NCBI GenBank assembly: GCA_964426875.1
Contig: CAYRSB010000030.1
Coordinates: forward strand, 1 to 16,618
Length of the DNA: 16,618 bases
Direction: 5' to 3'
From: Caldatribacterium sp964426875
Lineage (GTDB): Bacteria; Atribacterota; Atribacteria; Atribacterales; Caldatribacteriaceae
Shown: positions 6,064 through 13,822 of the stretch, piece after piece
Position numbering within the stretch: the stretch's first letter is position 1
Layout of the letters: each line of letters opens with the position of its first letter
Translations under genes and position numbers: made by a program
The notes under the pieces: model-generated
The model's input: only the letters and a program-made list of their open reading frames with translations
Database searches by the model: none
Told to the model about the DNA's origin: nothing

Positions 6064-7045
6064 CTTTTTTCTCCTCTCCAGAGAGGGGTAAGAACTTCAG
6101 GGTTCCCTGGGCGGCTCCCTCTTCGTCAAAAACGAATTTCTGCACCTTGGGAAAGATCTTCTCCAGGGTCTCAAGGCGCAGACGTTCCCGGGTGATGTCT
6201 GGAGAAAGCTCGTATTCCCGAAGCACGGCGAGGAACCTTGCCACTTCTCCCTCGGCCTTGCGGATGGTGGTCTCTTTGTACGCTTCGGCTTCCTTGAGGA
6301 TTCGGGCCGCCTCTCCCCGGGCTTGGGGGAGAATCTGGTTACGGTAGGCTTCGGCTTCGTTGATGAAGCGTACCTTGTCCTCCCGGGCGCTGGCCACGTC
6401 TTTGAAGGCCGACACCACTTGTTGAGGAGGTTGGACGTCCTGGAGCTGTACCGCCAGTATTCTGATTCCCGATTCGTAACGGTCGAGGATACCCTGGAGG
6501 AGTTTCAGGGTCTCTTCCTGGACCTCGGCTCGGCCGGTAGTGAGGACCTCGTCAATGGTCTTTTTCCCCACCACCTCCCGAAGGGCTGCCTCGGCGGCGC
6601 TCTTCACCGCGTTTTCCGGGTCTTTGATGTTGAAAAGGTATCGGTAGGCATCAGCGATGCGGAACTGGATGATGAACTGACAGCTCACGATGTTTTCGTC
6701 CCCAGTGAGCATGAGCGACTCCTCGGGTACCAGAGCGTAGCGGGGTGGGGGACCGGGGTAAAGGGTGCGAAAACCGATCTCGGTTCTTCGTACCTCGGTG
6801 ATTTTGGGACGCACCACGCTCTCAAAAGGATAGGGAAGGCGATAGTGAATCCCCGGGGGAACGGTACGATGGTAGCTTCCCAGGCGGCGCACCACCCCTA
6901 CCTCGTCCGGTCCTACCACGTACACGCCGCTTAGAAAGTACACCACCAGAATGGCGAAAAGGGCATAGTACCCCAGCTTCCTGAAGAAACGGAAGAAACG
7001 AAGGGTGGAAATATCGATGATTTTCCCCTCAAAGCCCTCATACAT
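6053..7045 (-). CDS. hflK: HflK, SPFH/band-7 membrane protein, FtsH protease modulator subunit
   Basis: This is a 330-residue protein with one membrane segment at about residues 27-44, then VGPDEVGVVRRLGSYHRTV and GIHYRLPYPFE, the opening of the HflK band-7 domain. Further on are IDEVLTTGRAEVQ and LQDVQPPQQVVSAFKDVASA, the well-conserved HflK blocks, and a coiled-coil tail. It should pair with HflC in the periplasm-facing SPFH cage. The glycine-rich cytosolic leader of E. coli HflK is missing; only about 25 residues precede the membrane segment. The ATG at 7045 has no good Shine-Dalgarno sequence and the frame is open further upstream, so the start is the least certain point. The gene follows the lipoprotein gene after 84 bases. 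Confidence 0.92.
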   Translation of the reverse strand: MYEGFEGKIIDISTLRFFRFFRKLGYYALFAILVVYFLSGVYVVGPDEVGVVRRLGSYHRTVPPGIHYRLPYPFESVVRPKITEVRRTEIGFRTLYPGPPPRYALVPEESLMLTGDENIVSCQFIIQFRIADAYRYLFNIKDPENAVKSAAEAALREVVGKKTIDEVLTTGRAEVQEETLKLLQGILDRYESGIRILAVQLQDVQPPQQVVSAFKDVASAREDKVRFINEAEAYRNQILPQARGEAARILKEAEAYKETTIRKAEGEVARFLAVLREYELSPDITRERLRLETLEKIFPKVQKFVFDEEGAAQGTLKFLPLSGEEKKGAE

Positions 7046-7129
7046 ACTTCTATGGTACCGGATGAAGGGAAAAAGTGCAAGGTATTTCAGGTGGAGGGGG
7101 TGCGTTTTGCAGTTTGGCCTTTGGGAAGT

Positions 7130-7444
7130 TCAGTCGGTTCCATGGATTTCCAGGATCTCGATGATATCTCCCCACATGTGGATGCTGGCATAGTCACTGA
7201 GGATACGGGCCACTACTGCCACTCTCTGGCCTTCGTTTTGATAATCCTCGGGAAGGTTGATGGGTTCGTAGTGGGTTCCCCCATCGGCGATGATGCCCCA
7301 AAAACCTCCTTCAAGGTCCACGTACGCCACCTGTCCGGTAAAAGAGATCGTCTGGGGAGCGGTCTTTTGGCGTTCGCATCCTGAGGCAGGGAAAAAGGCC
7401 AAAGCAACTACCAAAGGAAGAAGGACATATACCAAACGTCGCAC
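7130..7444 (-). CDS. Small predicted lipoprotein of unknown function, first gene of the hflKC operon
   Basis: This is a 104-residue protein with a lipoprotein signal: basic MRR, a hydrophobic core at about residues 4-18 and the lipobox ASGC with the acylated cysteine at 23. The mature part is a single small beta-rich domain. It contains VAYVDLEGGFWGIIADGG, then INLPEDYQNEGQRVAVVARI and IHMWGDIIEILEI, a pattern suggesting an OB-like barrel. I do not recognise a named family with a known function. The start is GTG at 7444 with AGGGAGG about ten bases upstream. It sits just after a strong -10 element and is followed by hflK and hflC on the same strand. A role at the membrane together with the SPFH complex is therefore possible but unproven. 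Confidence 0.8.
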   Translation of the reverse strand: MRRLVYVLLPLVVALAFFPASGCERQKTAPQTISFTGQVAYVDLEGGFWGIIADGGTHYEPINLPEDYQNEGQRVAVVARILSDYASIHMWGDIIEILEIHGTD

Positions 7445-7489
7445 TCTGGGAAGGCCTCCCTCTTTTTAGGTTTCATTTTATACAATTCC

Positions 7490-7498
7490 ATTATAGCA
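7490..7498 (-). promoter_or_regulatory. Extended -10 promoter for the lipoprotein-hflK-hflC operon
   Basis: On the minus strand the sequence reads TGCTATAAT, a perfect TATAAT (7495-7490) with the TGn extension (7498-7496). No good -35 is visible at the usual distance, as is common for extended -10 promoters. Initiation would fall near 7483, about 40 bases before the GTG start of the lipoprotein gene. A second TATAAA-like element lies just downstream on the same strand, near 7475-7482. Confidence 0.5.
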
Positions 7499-7543
7499 CT
7501 CTTTTGGAGCTTGGCATGGACCACGTTTTTTGCTCTACAGGCT

Positions 7544-8071
7544 TTAGTGCCATCCATACCACAAAAGCCCCAGAACTCCCCCCAGAAGGAGGGCAGGGAT
7601 CTCCTCTATTTTTCCAGAAAAAAGCAGTATTCCCACTGCCACACTCAGGACGAAACTGAACCAGTCGTGAATGCCATCCCGGATGACAGAGTAAGCCACC
7701 CGGAGAAGCAAAGCTAAAAGCGCTGGCCGTAATCCGGCAAGGAAACGCTGCACCCAGATGTTCTCCCGAAAATGGGAGAGGAATTGGAAAATGAGAAGGG
7801 CTAAAAGGATGGAGGGGAGGCAAAAGGAAGCCGTGGCGATGAAGGCTCCCAGCATCCCTCCCACCTTAAAGCCGGTGAAGGTGGCAGAATTAATGGCAAT
7901 GGGCCCCGGGGTGAGCTGCGCCAGGGCTAAAAGCTCCAGGAACTCGCCTTTGGTGAGCCAGTGGTGTGTATCGACGATTTCCCGCTCGATGAGTGGCAAA
8001 GCGGCCATGCCCCCGCCAAAAGAAAAGAATCCCACCCGCAAAAAGGCCAGGGCCAAAAGGAGGTATGTCAT
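7544..8071 (-). CDS. Chromate-transporter-family protein, half-length, second of a pair
   Basis: This is a 175-residue membrane protein covering one Chromate_transp domain. Family motifs are FFSFGGGMAALPLIEREIV near residues 15-33 and LAQLTPGPIAINSATFTGF near 50-68, followed by several hydrophobic segments. Full-length ChrA has two such domains in one chain. Here they are split into two genes, as in short-chain CHR proteins, which are thought to work as pairs. The ATG at 8071 overlaps the previous stop in an ATGA arrangement, with GGCGATGACAT context, indicating translational coupling. The true substrate may be chromate, sulfate or another anion. I use no gene symbol because numbering of split ChrA halves varies. 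Confidence 0.87.
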   Translation of the reverse strand: MTYLLLALAFLRVGFFSFGGGMAALPLIEREIVDTHHWLTKGEFLELLALAQLTPGPIAINSATFTGFKVGGMLGAFIATASFCLPSILLALLIFQFLSHFRENIWVQRFLAGLRPALLALLLRVAYSVIRDGIHDWFSFVLSVAVGILLFSGKIEEIPALLLGGVLGLLWYGWH

Positions 8072-8604
8072 CGCCTGAAGAGAACCCCCAATCCTCCTCC
8101 CAGAAGGACCACAAAGAGGGGATGAATACCGGTTGCCACAAGAAGGAGGAAAAGGCAGACTGCCAGGACAAAATCCAAAGCATTTTGGGTTACTCCCCTT
8201 CCCACCTGCCATATGGCAAGGACAATGAGGGAAACCACAACGGCCAGTGCTCCCCGGAAGAACGCGGCCACCAGAGGGAGTTCCCGAAAACGTAAGAAAA
8301 AGGGGGCGATGAGGGCAATGGAGAGAAAGGAGGGCAAAGCAGTGGCAAGGACGGCCAGAAGTTGTGTCGGTGTTCCTCCCACAAAGAGTCCCACGAATGA
8401 GGCGGTGTTGACCGCCACCGCTCCGGGAAGGCTTTGGGCCAGGGAGAGCGCTTCCAGAAACTCTTCTTCTTTTAAGATTTTGTACCTCTCTACGATTTCC
8501 CGCCGGATAAGGGGGAGCATGGCATATCCCCCACCCCAGGTGAAGGCCCCAATTTTGAGAAAAATGCAAAAGAGCAAAAGGGGAGAGACTCGTTTTTCAG
8601 GCAT
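8068..8604 (-). CDS. Chromate-transporter-family protein, half-length, first of a pair
   Basis: This is a 178-residue membrane protein with one Chromate_transp domain. The signature blocks are IGAFTWGGGYAMLPLIRREI near residues 18-37 and LAQSLPGAVAVNTASFVGL near 55-73, followed by hydrophobic stretches. It is a paralogue of the next gene and should form a heterodimeric anion carrier with it. Its ATG at 8604 lies within the final codons of purE (8-base overlap), and its stop overlaps the next start. Translation is therefore probably coupled along the entire purK-purE-chrA-chrA string. The native substrate is unknown. The family is annotated for chromate efflux, but most members have not been tested. 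Confidence 0.87.
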   Translation of the reverse strand: MPEKRVSPLLLFCIFLKIGAFTWGGGYAMLPLIRREIVERYKILKEEEFLEALSLAQSLPGAVAVNTASFVGLFVGGTPTQLLAVLATALPSFLSIALIAPFFLRFRELPLVAAFFRGALAVVVSLIVLAIWQVGRGVTQNALDFVLAVCLFLLLVATGIHPLFVVLLGGGLGVLFRR

Positions 8605-9103
8605 CGCCAGGGAAAGAGGAGGAGAGTTTTTGGGCTTTTTCTTCCACGGTCTTTTGTAGGGTCTCCTTGTAGGCTTTGACCTTTTCCCGAATCTTGAGGT
8701 ACTTTATCCCCAGAATCTCTGCTGCCAGAATCCCAGCATTTCGGGCTCCGTTGATGGCCACCGTAGCTACCGGGACTCCGGGGGGCATCTGCACGATGGA
8801 AAGAAGGGAATCGAGTCCCTGAAGCGCAGCGCTTTTCACCGGAACACCGATGACAGGAAGAGGCGTTATGGAGGCCACCATTCCCGGAAGATGGGCTGCT
8901 CCTCCCGCTCCGGCAATGATAACCTCAATACCCCGTTCCTCGGCTTCCCTGGCGTAGCGAAACATCCGCTCCGGGGTGCGGTGTGCTGAAACGATCGTCA
9001 TCTCGTAGCTTATCCCGAATTCTTCAAGCATTTCAGCTGTCTCCCGCATCACCTCAAGGTCGGAGTCACTCCCCATGATGATGCCCACTTTCGGTTTCGG
9101 CAT
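8597..9103 (-). CDS. purE: N5-carboxyaminoimidazole ribonucleotide mutase (PurE, class I)
   Basis: PurE converts N5-CAIR to CAIR in de novo purine synthesis, acting on the product of the neighbouring PurK in the cytoplasm. The 168-residue length fits class I bacterial PurE. Active-site motifs are visible: GSDSD at 11-15, SAHRTP at 39-44 with the catalytic H41, AGGAAHLPG near 66-74 and GVPVKS near 87-92. The ATG at 9103 lies 38 bases inside the end of purK, with AAAGGTGG just upstream. The C-terminal tail of about 30 residues is lysine- and glutamate-rich. Its last codons overlap the start of a chromate-family transporter gene, an unusual partner. Confidence 0.95.
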   Translation of the reverse strand: MPKPKVGIIMGSDSDLEVMRETAEMLEEFGISYEMTIVSAHRTPERMFRYAREAEERGIEVIIAGAGGAAHLPGMVASITPLPVIGVPVKSAALQGLDSLLSIVQMPPGVPVATVAINGARNAGILAAEILGIKYLKIREKVKAYKETLQKTVEEKAQKLSSSFPGDA

Positions 9104-10256
9104 AGTCCCACCTTTCTCCCTTGATTTTGAGAATTTCTTTAACCTTTAGAGCTTTCTCTAAGGCCCCCTCGAGAGTCTCGTCAAGAATCGTCACATGGCC
9201 CATCTTCCGGAAAGGACGGGTCTCCTTTTTTCCGTAAAAGTGGAAGAACACTTCCCCTAAGGAGAGAGCTTCTTCAAGCCCCTCGATAAGTGGAGGGCCA
9301 CCGTATCCCTCTTCCCCCAAAAGATTCACCATGACGGCGGGGGAAAGGAGCCTTGTCGACCCCAAAGGTAGGCCGAGGATGGCCCGCAGGTGTTCCTCAA
9401 ACTGTGAGGTGGCGCAGGCCTCGATGGTGAAGTGGCCGGAGTTGTGGGGTCGAGGGGCGAGTTCATTCACCAAAAGCTCTCCCCCCGGGGTGAGAAACAT
9501 CTCTACGGCACACACCCCAACCACCTGGAAGAGTTCAACTGCCCGAAGAGCTATCTCCTGGGCGCGGACTTCAACATCCCTGGGAATGCAGGCCGGGGCA
9601 AGGACAAAGCGGCAAAGATGGGCTTTTTCCTCAAAAACCATCTCCACCACCGGGTACACCTGGCGCTCACCTTTGAGGCTTTGGGCCACAAGGACGGAAA
9701 GCTCCTTTTCTATGGGGATGTACTCTTCAAGGAAAGAGGGTCCCCGAAGGCGTTTGGGGAGGTCTTTTTCACTCTGGAGGATTACCACACCTCGTCCGTC
9801 ATACCCTCCCATTCTTGCCTTTTGCACCAGGGGAAAGCCGAATTCCCGGAAGGCTCTGGGGGTATCCTCAAAAAGAGGCGCGAAGCGAGGGACGGGGAGT
9901 CCATCCTTTTGAAGGATTTCCCGCTGGCGGAGTTTATCCTGAATGACTTCAAGGACCTCGGGAGCGGGGCGGATTTTCTCCTTTTCTTTCTGGACTTTCA
10001 GGAATCCCGTGTTCACGTGTTCGATGTCGTAGGTGACGACATCGGATAACTCCAAAAGTTGTAAGAGCCCCTTCTCGTCGTAAAAAGAAGCGGTGATTTC
10101 GCAATCGGCAATTTGCCCCGCCGGGGAAGAGGGAGTGGGATCAAGGACTGCCACATACATCCCCATTTTCTTTGCCTCTTGGGCCATCATCTTCCCCAGT
10201 TGTCCTCCGCCAACGATTCCCAGCCGAAAGAGGGGGTAAGGGAAAACCTCCATCAT
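9066..10256 (-). CDS. purK: N5-carboxyaminoimidazole ribonucleotide synthase (PurK)
   Basis: PurK uses ATP and bicarbonate to carboxylate AIR to N5-CAIR, which PurE then rearranges. It is a 396-residue ATP-grasp enzyme. The N-terminal dinucleotide-like loop LGIVGGGQLGKM is at about residues 12-23, the ATP-grasp glycine loop ARMGGYDGRG at 147-156 and the metal- and substrate-binding block NELAPRPHNSGH at 264-275. Two adjacent ATGs (10256 and 10253) are possible starts; the upstream GGGTGG provides only modest ribosome pairing. It leads a minus-strand operon with purE and two chromate-family genes, and its 3' end overlaps purE by 38 bases. Confidence 0.95.
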   Translation of the reverse strand: MMEVFPYPLFRLGIVGGGQLGKMMAQEAKKMGMYVAVLDPTPSSPAGQIADCEITASFYDEKGLLQLLELSDVVTYDIEHVNTGFLKVQKEKEKIRPAPEVLEVIQDKLRQREILQKDGLPVPRFAPLFEDTPRAFREFGFPLVQKARMGGYDGRGVVILQSEKDLPKRLRGPSFLEEYIPIEKELSVLVAQSLKGERQVYPVVEMVFEEKAHLCRFVLAPACIPRDVEVRAQEIALRAVELFQVVGVCAVEMFLTPGGELLVNELAPRPHNSGHFTIEACATSQFEEHLRAILGLPLGSTRLLSPAVMVNLLGEEGYGGPPLIEGLEEALSLGEVFFHFYGKKETRPFRKMGHVTILDETLEGALEKALKVKEILKIKGERWDYAETESGHHHGE

Positions 10257-10280
10257 CGTCCACCCAGGTCCGTTTTTGGT

Positions 10281-10311
10281 ATTGTACCACGTTCCTCTCT
10301 TCTGGACTCAA
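10281..10311 (-). promoter_or_regulatory. Candidate promoter for the purK-purE-chrA-chrA operon
   Basis: On the minus strand TTGAGT (10311-10306) and TACAAT (10286-10281) are separated by 19 bases, slightly longer than ideal. Initiation would fall near 10274, leaving a leader of under 20 bases before purK, too short for a purine riboswitch. I saw no PurR-like operator that I could support. Confidence 0.35.
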
Positions 10312-10392
10312 GTTGGGTTATACTCGATGTAGAGGTTTCTTGAAGGTGGCACATCTTCGGTGGTGGGCAAAGATACCGAAAGGAGGTGAACC

Positions 10393-10767
10393 ATGAGGGA
10401 AAAGTTGCGGGGTGTGCATCACGTTGCCTTGGTGACTCAGGATTTAGAGCGGAGTGTTTCTTTTTACCGCGACCTTCTGGGGTTTACAGAAGTTGAGCGT
10501 TTCTTCGATGAGGGAGAAGAGGCAGAGGTAGTGTTTCTCTCTTTGGGGAATACCCTCCTTGAGCTTCTTGCTCCCCGGAAAGGAGAAGTTTCTTCTCCTT
10601 CCTCTTTTCATTTGGCCTTTGCGGTAGAGGAGGTGGAGGAAGTTTTTGCTGAACTCGTGGCCCGTGGAGTACCAGTGGTGCTCGATCTTTGTGAGAGTCA
10701 GGGTTTCCACTACGCTTATTTCCAGGGTCCGATGGGGGAAATCATCGAAATTGTGGAGCGAAGGTAA
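10393..10767 (+). CDS. VOC-superfamily protein (glyoxalase/methylmalonyl-CoA epimerase-like fold)
   Basis: This is a 124-residue protein built of two beta-alpha-beta-beta-beta units, as in glyoxalase I, methylmalonyl-CoA epimerase and dioxygenases. The four usual metal ligands can be placed: H10 (HHVALVT), E57 (LLELLAP), H73 (SFHLAFAV) and E119 (GEIIEIVE). YRDLLGF near residues 25-31 is typical of the family. The strong AAAGGAGGTGA right before the ATG at 10393 supports the start. A 6-base inverted repeat (TTCGGT 10356-10361, ACCGAA 10375-10380) sits immediately upstream of that site. An aldo/keto reductase follows on the same strand after 38 bases, so a shared role in handling reactive carbonyls is plausible. 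The exact substrate cannot be told. Confidence 0.85.
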   Translation: MREKLRGVHHVALVTQDLERSVSFYRDLLGFTEVERFFDEGEEAEVVFLSLGNTLLELLAPRKGEVSSPSSFHLAFAVEEVEEVFAELVARGVPVVLDLCESQGFHYAYFQGPMGEIIEIVERR

Positions 10768-10805
10768 GCGCCTCTAAGCACATTCCGGGAAAGGGGAGTG
10801 GTGGC

Positions 10806-11747
10806 ATGCAGACCGTGTCTTTGGGTAAAACGGGGGTTGAGGTGAGCGTTTTTTGTCTTGGTACCATGTACTTTGGGACCCGCACCGACTGGGAAACCTC
10901 CTTTGAGCTTCTCGACCAATATGTAGAGCGAGGCGGTTTCTTTCTCGATACCGCTAACATCTATGCCCGCTGGGTACCGGGTTTTCAAGGCGGGGAGAGC
11001 GAGACGCTCCTTGGGGCCTGGATGAAGGAACGGGGCAACCGCCAGAGGATATTCCTGGCCACCAAGGTGGGTTTTGAGATGCCGGGAGTAGAGCGGGGGT
11101 TGCGCGCCTCTCAGATTCAGACCGAGTGTGAGAAGAGCCTGCGTCGCCTCCAGACCGATTACATCGATCTCTACTATGCCCACGTTGATGACCCTCATAC
11201 CCCACCTCAAGAAACTCTTGAGGCCTTCCACCGTCTCCTTCAGGCGGGAAAGGTCCGCTTTATCGGAGCCAGCAATTTCCGGGCCTGGCGTCTTGAGGAG
11301 TGTCGCTGGGTGAGTGCGATACACGGGTGGAGCGAGTACTGCTGTATCCAGCAGCGCTATACTTATCTTCGTCCCAAGCCGGGAGCTTCTTTTGACCCTC
11401 AAATAGCGGCCAACGAGGACCTCCTTGAGTACTGTGCCAAAAGAGGCGTAACACTTTTGGCGTACTCCCCGCTCCTTGGGGGTGCCTACGTCCGAAAGGA
11501 TCGGCCGGTTCCCCCGCAGTACCATGGTCCTGATACCGAGGCTCGACTCCAGGCACTGCGAGAGATGGCGGCCAAAAAAGGCATTACTGTGAATCAACTG
11601 GTTTTGGCCTGGATGATTCGAAGCAACCCCCCAGTCATTCCTCTTGTAGCCGGGAGCACTCTGGCCCAAATGGAAGAAAACTACGGGGCTCTTGAGGTAC
11701 AACTGAGCGAGGAAGAGGTGCGGTGGCTTGATAGCGTCTCGGGCTAA
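10806..11747 (+). CDS. Aldo/keto reductase
   Basis: This is a 313-residue TIM-barrel NAD(P)H-dependent oxidoreductase acting on aldehydes, ketones or sugars. The catalytic tetrad is intact: D48 and Y53 (LDTANIY), K87 (ATKVG) and H126 (YYAHVDD). FIGASNF at 152-158 and the cofactor block VIPLVAGSTLAQM near the C-terminus are characteristic. The first strand LGTMYFGTRTDWE is typical of the group related to YajO/Tas-like and general-stress AKRs. The ATG at 10806 follows AAAGGGGAG by several bases. It is probably co-transcribed with the VOC gene upstream, and a strong inverted repeat closes the unit. The substrate is not predictable beyond the family level. Confidence 0.9.
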   Translation: MQTVSLGKTGVEVSVFCLGTMYFGTRTDWETSFELLDQYVERGGFFLDTANIYARWVPGFQGGESETLLGAWMKERGNRQRIFLATKVGFEMPGVERGLRASQIQTECEKSLRRLQTDYIDLYYAHVDDPHTPPQETLEAFHRLLQAGKVRFIGASNFRAWRLEECRWVSAIHGWSEYCCIQQRYTYLRPKPGASFDPQIAANEDLLEYCAKRGVTLLAYSPLLGGAYVRKDRPVPPQYHGPDTEARLQALREMAAKKGITVNQLVLAWMIRSNPPVIPLVAGSTLAQMEENYGALEVQLSEEEVRWLDSVSG

Positions 11748-11754
11748 AGATTGG

Positions 11755-11786
11755 GGGAGTGGGTTTTTGAAAAACCCACTCCCTTT
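11755..11786. terminator. Shared terminator between convergent aldo/keto reductase and GH31 genes
   Basis: GGGAGTGGGTTTTT (11755-11768) and AAAAACCCACTCCC (11770-11783) are a perfect 14-base inverted repeat around one central base. It is placed exactly between two convergent genes (stops at 11747 and 11791). The stem is strong. Flanking T-runs are short (TTT at 11784-11786 on the plus strand; little on the minus), so the U-tract is weak. The A/T-rich top of the stem may partly substitute. Confidence 0.65.
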
Positions 11787-11790
11787 GAAC

Positions 11791-13803
11791 CTACCCTCTT
11801 ATGGGGAGTTTTGCTCCATCCCGTAAAAAGATTGGGATGCGCTCTAAGGGCGCCTCAGCCTCAATCCACTGTCCTCCCTCGTAGGTTACCTCTTCGTAAG
11901 GATCAGTCCAGTGGGCGCCCTGGGGGAGGTACACCTTGCGTTTCCGTGCTCCTTCCTCCATCACTGGGGCTACCAGGAGACTTGGGCCGAAGAGGTACTC
12001 ATCCTCTATCCCGTACGTTGTTCGGTCTTTGGGGAAATCAAAAAAGAGGGGCCGCATGAGGGGGATGCCCTCTTCGTGAGCCCTTTTCATGTTCTCAAGG
12101 ATATAGGGCTTCAGCCGCTCCCGCAGAAAGAGAAATTCTCTAATGATACGGTAGGCTTCCTCTCCAAAAGACCAGACTTCGTTTGGTCCTCCGGTAAGCT
12201 CATACGCTGGGCAGCGGCTGGGGTCTTCAGGGTAGGGAAGGCGAAATCCGTGGAGTCTGAAGATCGGGCAGAATACCCCAAACTGGAACCAGCGAACGAT
12301 GAGTTCTTGGAAGTGGGGACACTCGGGATCACCTCCGTAGAAACCCCCAATGTCTGTAGTCCACCAGGGAATGCCACATACGGCCATGTTGAGTCCCGCT
12401 TTCACCTGTTTTCTCAGGGACTCAAAGGTTGAGGGGATGTCCCCCGACCACACCACCACTCCAAAGCGCTGACTCCCCAGCCAGGCACAGCGGATGAGGT
12501 TGACGATTTCGGTTTCGCCAGCCTCTTTCATCCCCTCAAAGAAGGCCTGGGCATAGAAGAAGGGGTAGATGTTGCTCACCTCAAGGCCGTTACCCAGGAA
12601 GTAGCGGAGGTTGTCGTAGTCGTAGGGAAGGACGTTATCGTAGCCAAAACCGGGCATGCCGAATTCCGGCTCCGCCTCGTCAAGCCAGAACATTTTGATA
12701 CCATAGCGGTAGTAATTGGCCTTGACCTTTTCCCAGACGAACTTTCGGGCCTCGGGGTTGGTGGCGTCAAAAACCGTGGTGATTCCCCGGAAGGTAAAGA
12801 GAACCGGGATTCCTCGTTCGGTCCGGACAAGGAGCCCTCTTTTGGCCATTTCTTCGTAGTTTTCGCTTCTCACATCCACGGTGGGCCAGATGGAGACCAT
12901 GACTTTGATGCCCAGGCCCTCCAGTTCCCGCACCATACCCTCAGGATCAGGGAAGTACTGAGGATCGAACTTCCAGTCTCCCTGATTTGGCCAATGGAAG
13001 AAGTCTACCACGATGACAGAAAGGGGCAAACCTCGCCTTTTGTACTCCCGGGCAATCTCGAGGATTTCTTCCTGGGTCCGGTAGCGGAGCTTGCACTGCC
13101 AGAATCCCAGGGCCCATTCGGGAATCATAGGGGGTCTACCGGTGAGGGCGGTGTACTTTTTCACAATCTCTTCCGGGGTGTCTCCGGCGATGACGAGGTA
13201 ATCGATTTGACGAGCCGCTTCGGCGTACCACATGGTGTGATTGCGGGCAAGTTCTGCCCGGCCGATGGAGGGATTGTTCCATATAAAGCCGTATCCGCGG
13301 CTTGAAAGGAGGAAGGGAATGCTGATTTGGGTGTTTCGCTGAGCCAGTTCCAGGACACATCCTTTAAGATCGAGGCAGTCGTTGGCGTACTGCCCCATGC
13401 CGAAGAAGTGTTCCTCAGGATGGGCCTTGAAGTACACCGATATCCGGAAAAGCTCTGAGCTTCGTGCCTTGTAATTCCGGGCCTTGAGGAGGTCGGCATT
13501 TTGTACCCTTCCGTCAATCCAGAGCTCCTCAAGGAATACCTCTCCATCGGGCTTTGCGTACCGCACGCTTCCCTTGGAGTCGATTTCGGCGGTGATTTTT
13601 CCGTTTCGGATGGTGGCTCGCTCTTTTGTGATGGTGATTTCCGGTTCCTCTTCTTTCTGGGGAAGGAGGGTAAAGTCAAGGGGTTCGATCACGCCCCTTG
13701 CGCTTCCCCGAAAGCGAAGGCAATCCTTCCCAAAAGGTTCGATGACGATGACTTCTCCTCCTTGCGAGGCAACAAGTTTTTTTCCTTCTTGGCGAAAAAC
13801 CAT
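11791..13803 (-). CDS. GH31 family alpha-glycosidase (alpha-xylosidase or alpha-glucosidase type)
   Basis: This is a 670-residue retaining alpha-glycosidase with no signal peptide, so it should act in the cytoplasm on imported oligosaccharide. An N-terminal beta-sandwich (to about residue 220) precedes the catalytic barrel, which opens with IPEWALGFWQCKLRY. The nucleophile is D375 in MFWLDEAEPE and the acid/base is D455 in VVWSGDIPSTF. GIPWWTTDIGGFYGG at 477-491 and FQFGVFCPIFRLHGF near 506-520 are further GH31 blocks. A C-terminal beta domain contains LFGPSLLVAPVME. The WLDEAEPE form and the preceding region recall alpha-xylosidase-type members, but subfamily needs alignment. It is somewhat shorter than YicI-type enzymes (about 770). 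The start at 13803 follows AGGAGGTG closely, 19 bases after the MalG-like permease gene. Confidence 0.92.
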   Translation of the reverse strand: MVFRQEGKKLVASQGGEVIVIEPFGKDCLRFRGSARGVIEPLDFTLLPQKEEEPEITITKERATIRNGKITAEIDSKGSVRYAKPDGEVFLEELWIDGRVQNADLLKARNYKARSSELFRISVYFKAHPEEHFFGMGQYANDCLDLKGCVLELAQRNTQISIPFLLSSRGYGFIWNNPSIGRAELARNHTMWYAEAARQIDYLVIAGDTPEEIVKKYTALTGRPPMIPEWALGFWQCKLRYRTQEEILEIAREYKRRGLPLSVIVVDFFHWPNQGDWKFDPQYFPDPEGMVRELEGLGIKVMVSIWPTVDVRSENYEEMAKRGLLVRTERGIPVLFTFRGITTVFDATNPEARKFVWEKVKANYYRYGIKMFWLDEAEPEFGMPGFGYDNVLPYDYDNLRYFLGNGLEVSNIYPFFYAQAFFEGMKEAGETEIVNLIRCAWLGSQRFGVVVWSGDIPSTFESLRKQVKAGLNMAVCGIPWWTTDIGGFYGGDPECPHFQELIVRWFQFGVFCPIFRLHGFRLPYPEDPSRCPAYELTGGPNEVWSFGEEAYRIIREFLFLRERLKPYILENMKRAHEEGIPLMRPLFFDFPKDRTTYGIEDEYLFGPSLLVAPVMEEGARKRKVYLPQGAHWTDPYEEVTYEGGQWIEAEAPLERIPIFLRDGAKLPIRG

Positions 13804-13822
13804 TCTCCTGACACCTCCTCTT

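Noticed and set aside
10257..10392. Purine riboswitch or PurR operator ahead of purK
   Set aside because: The predicted leader is under 20 bases, and I could not find a riboswitch core or a PurR-like palindrome.
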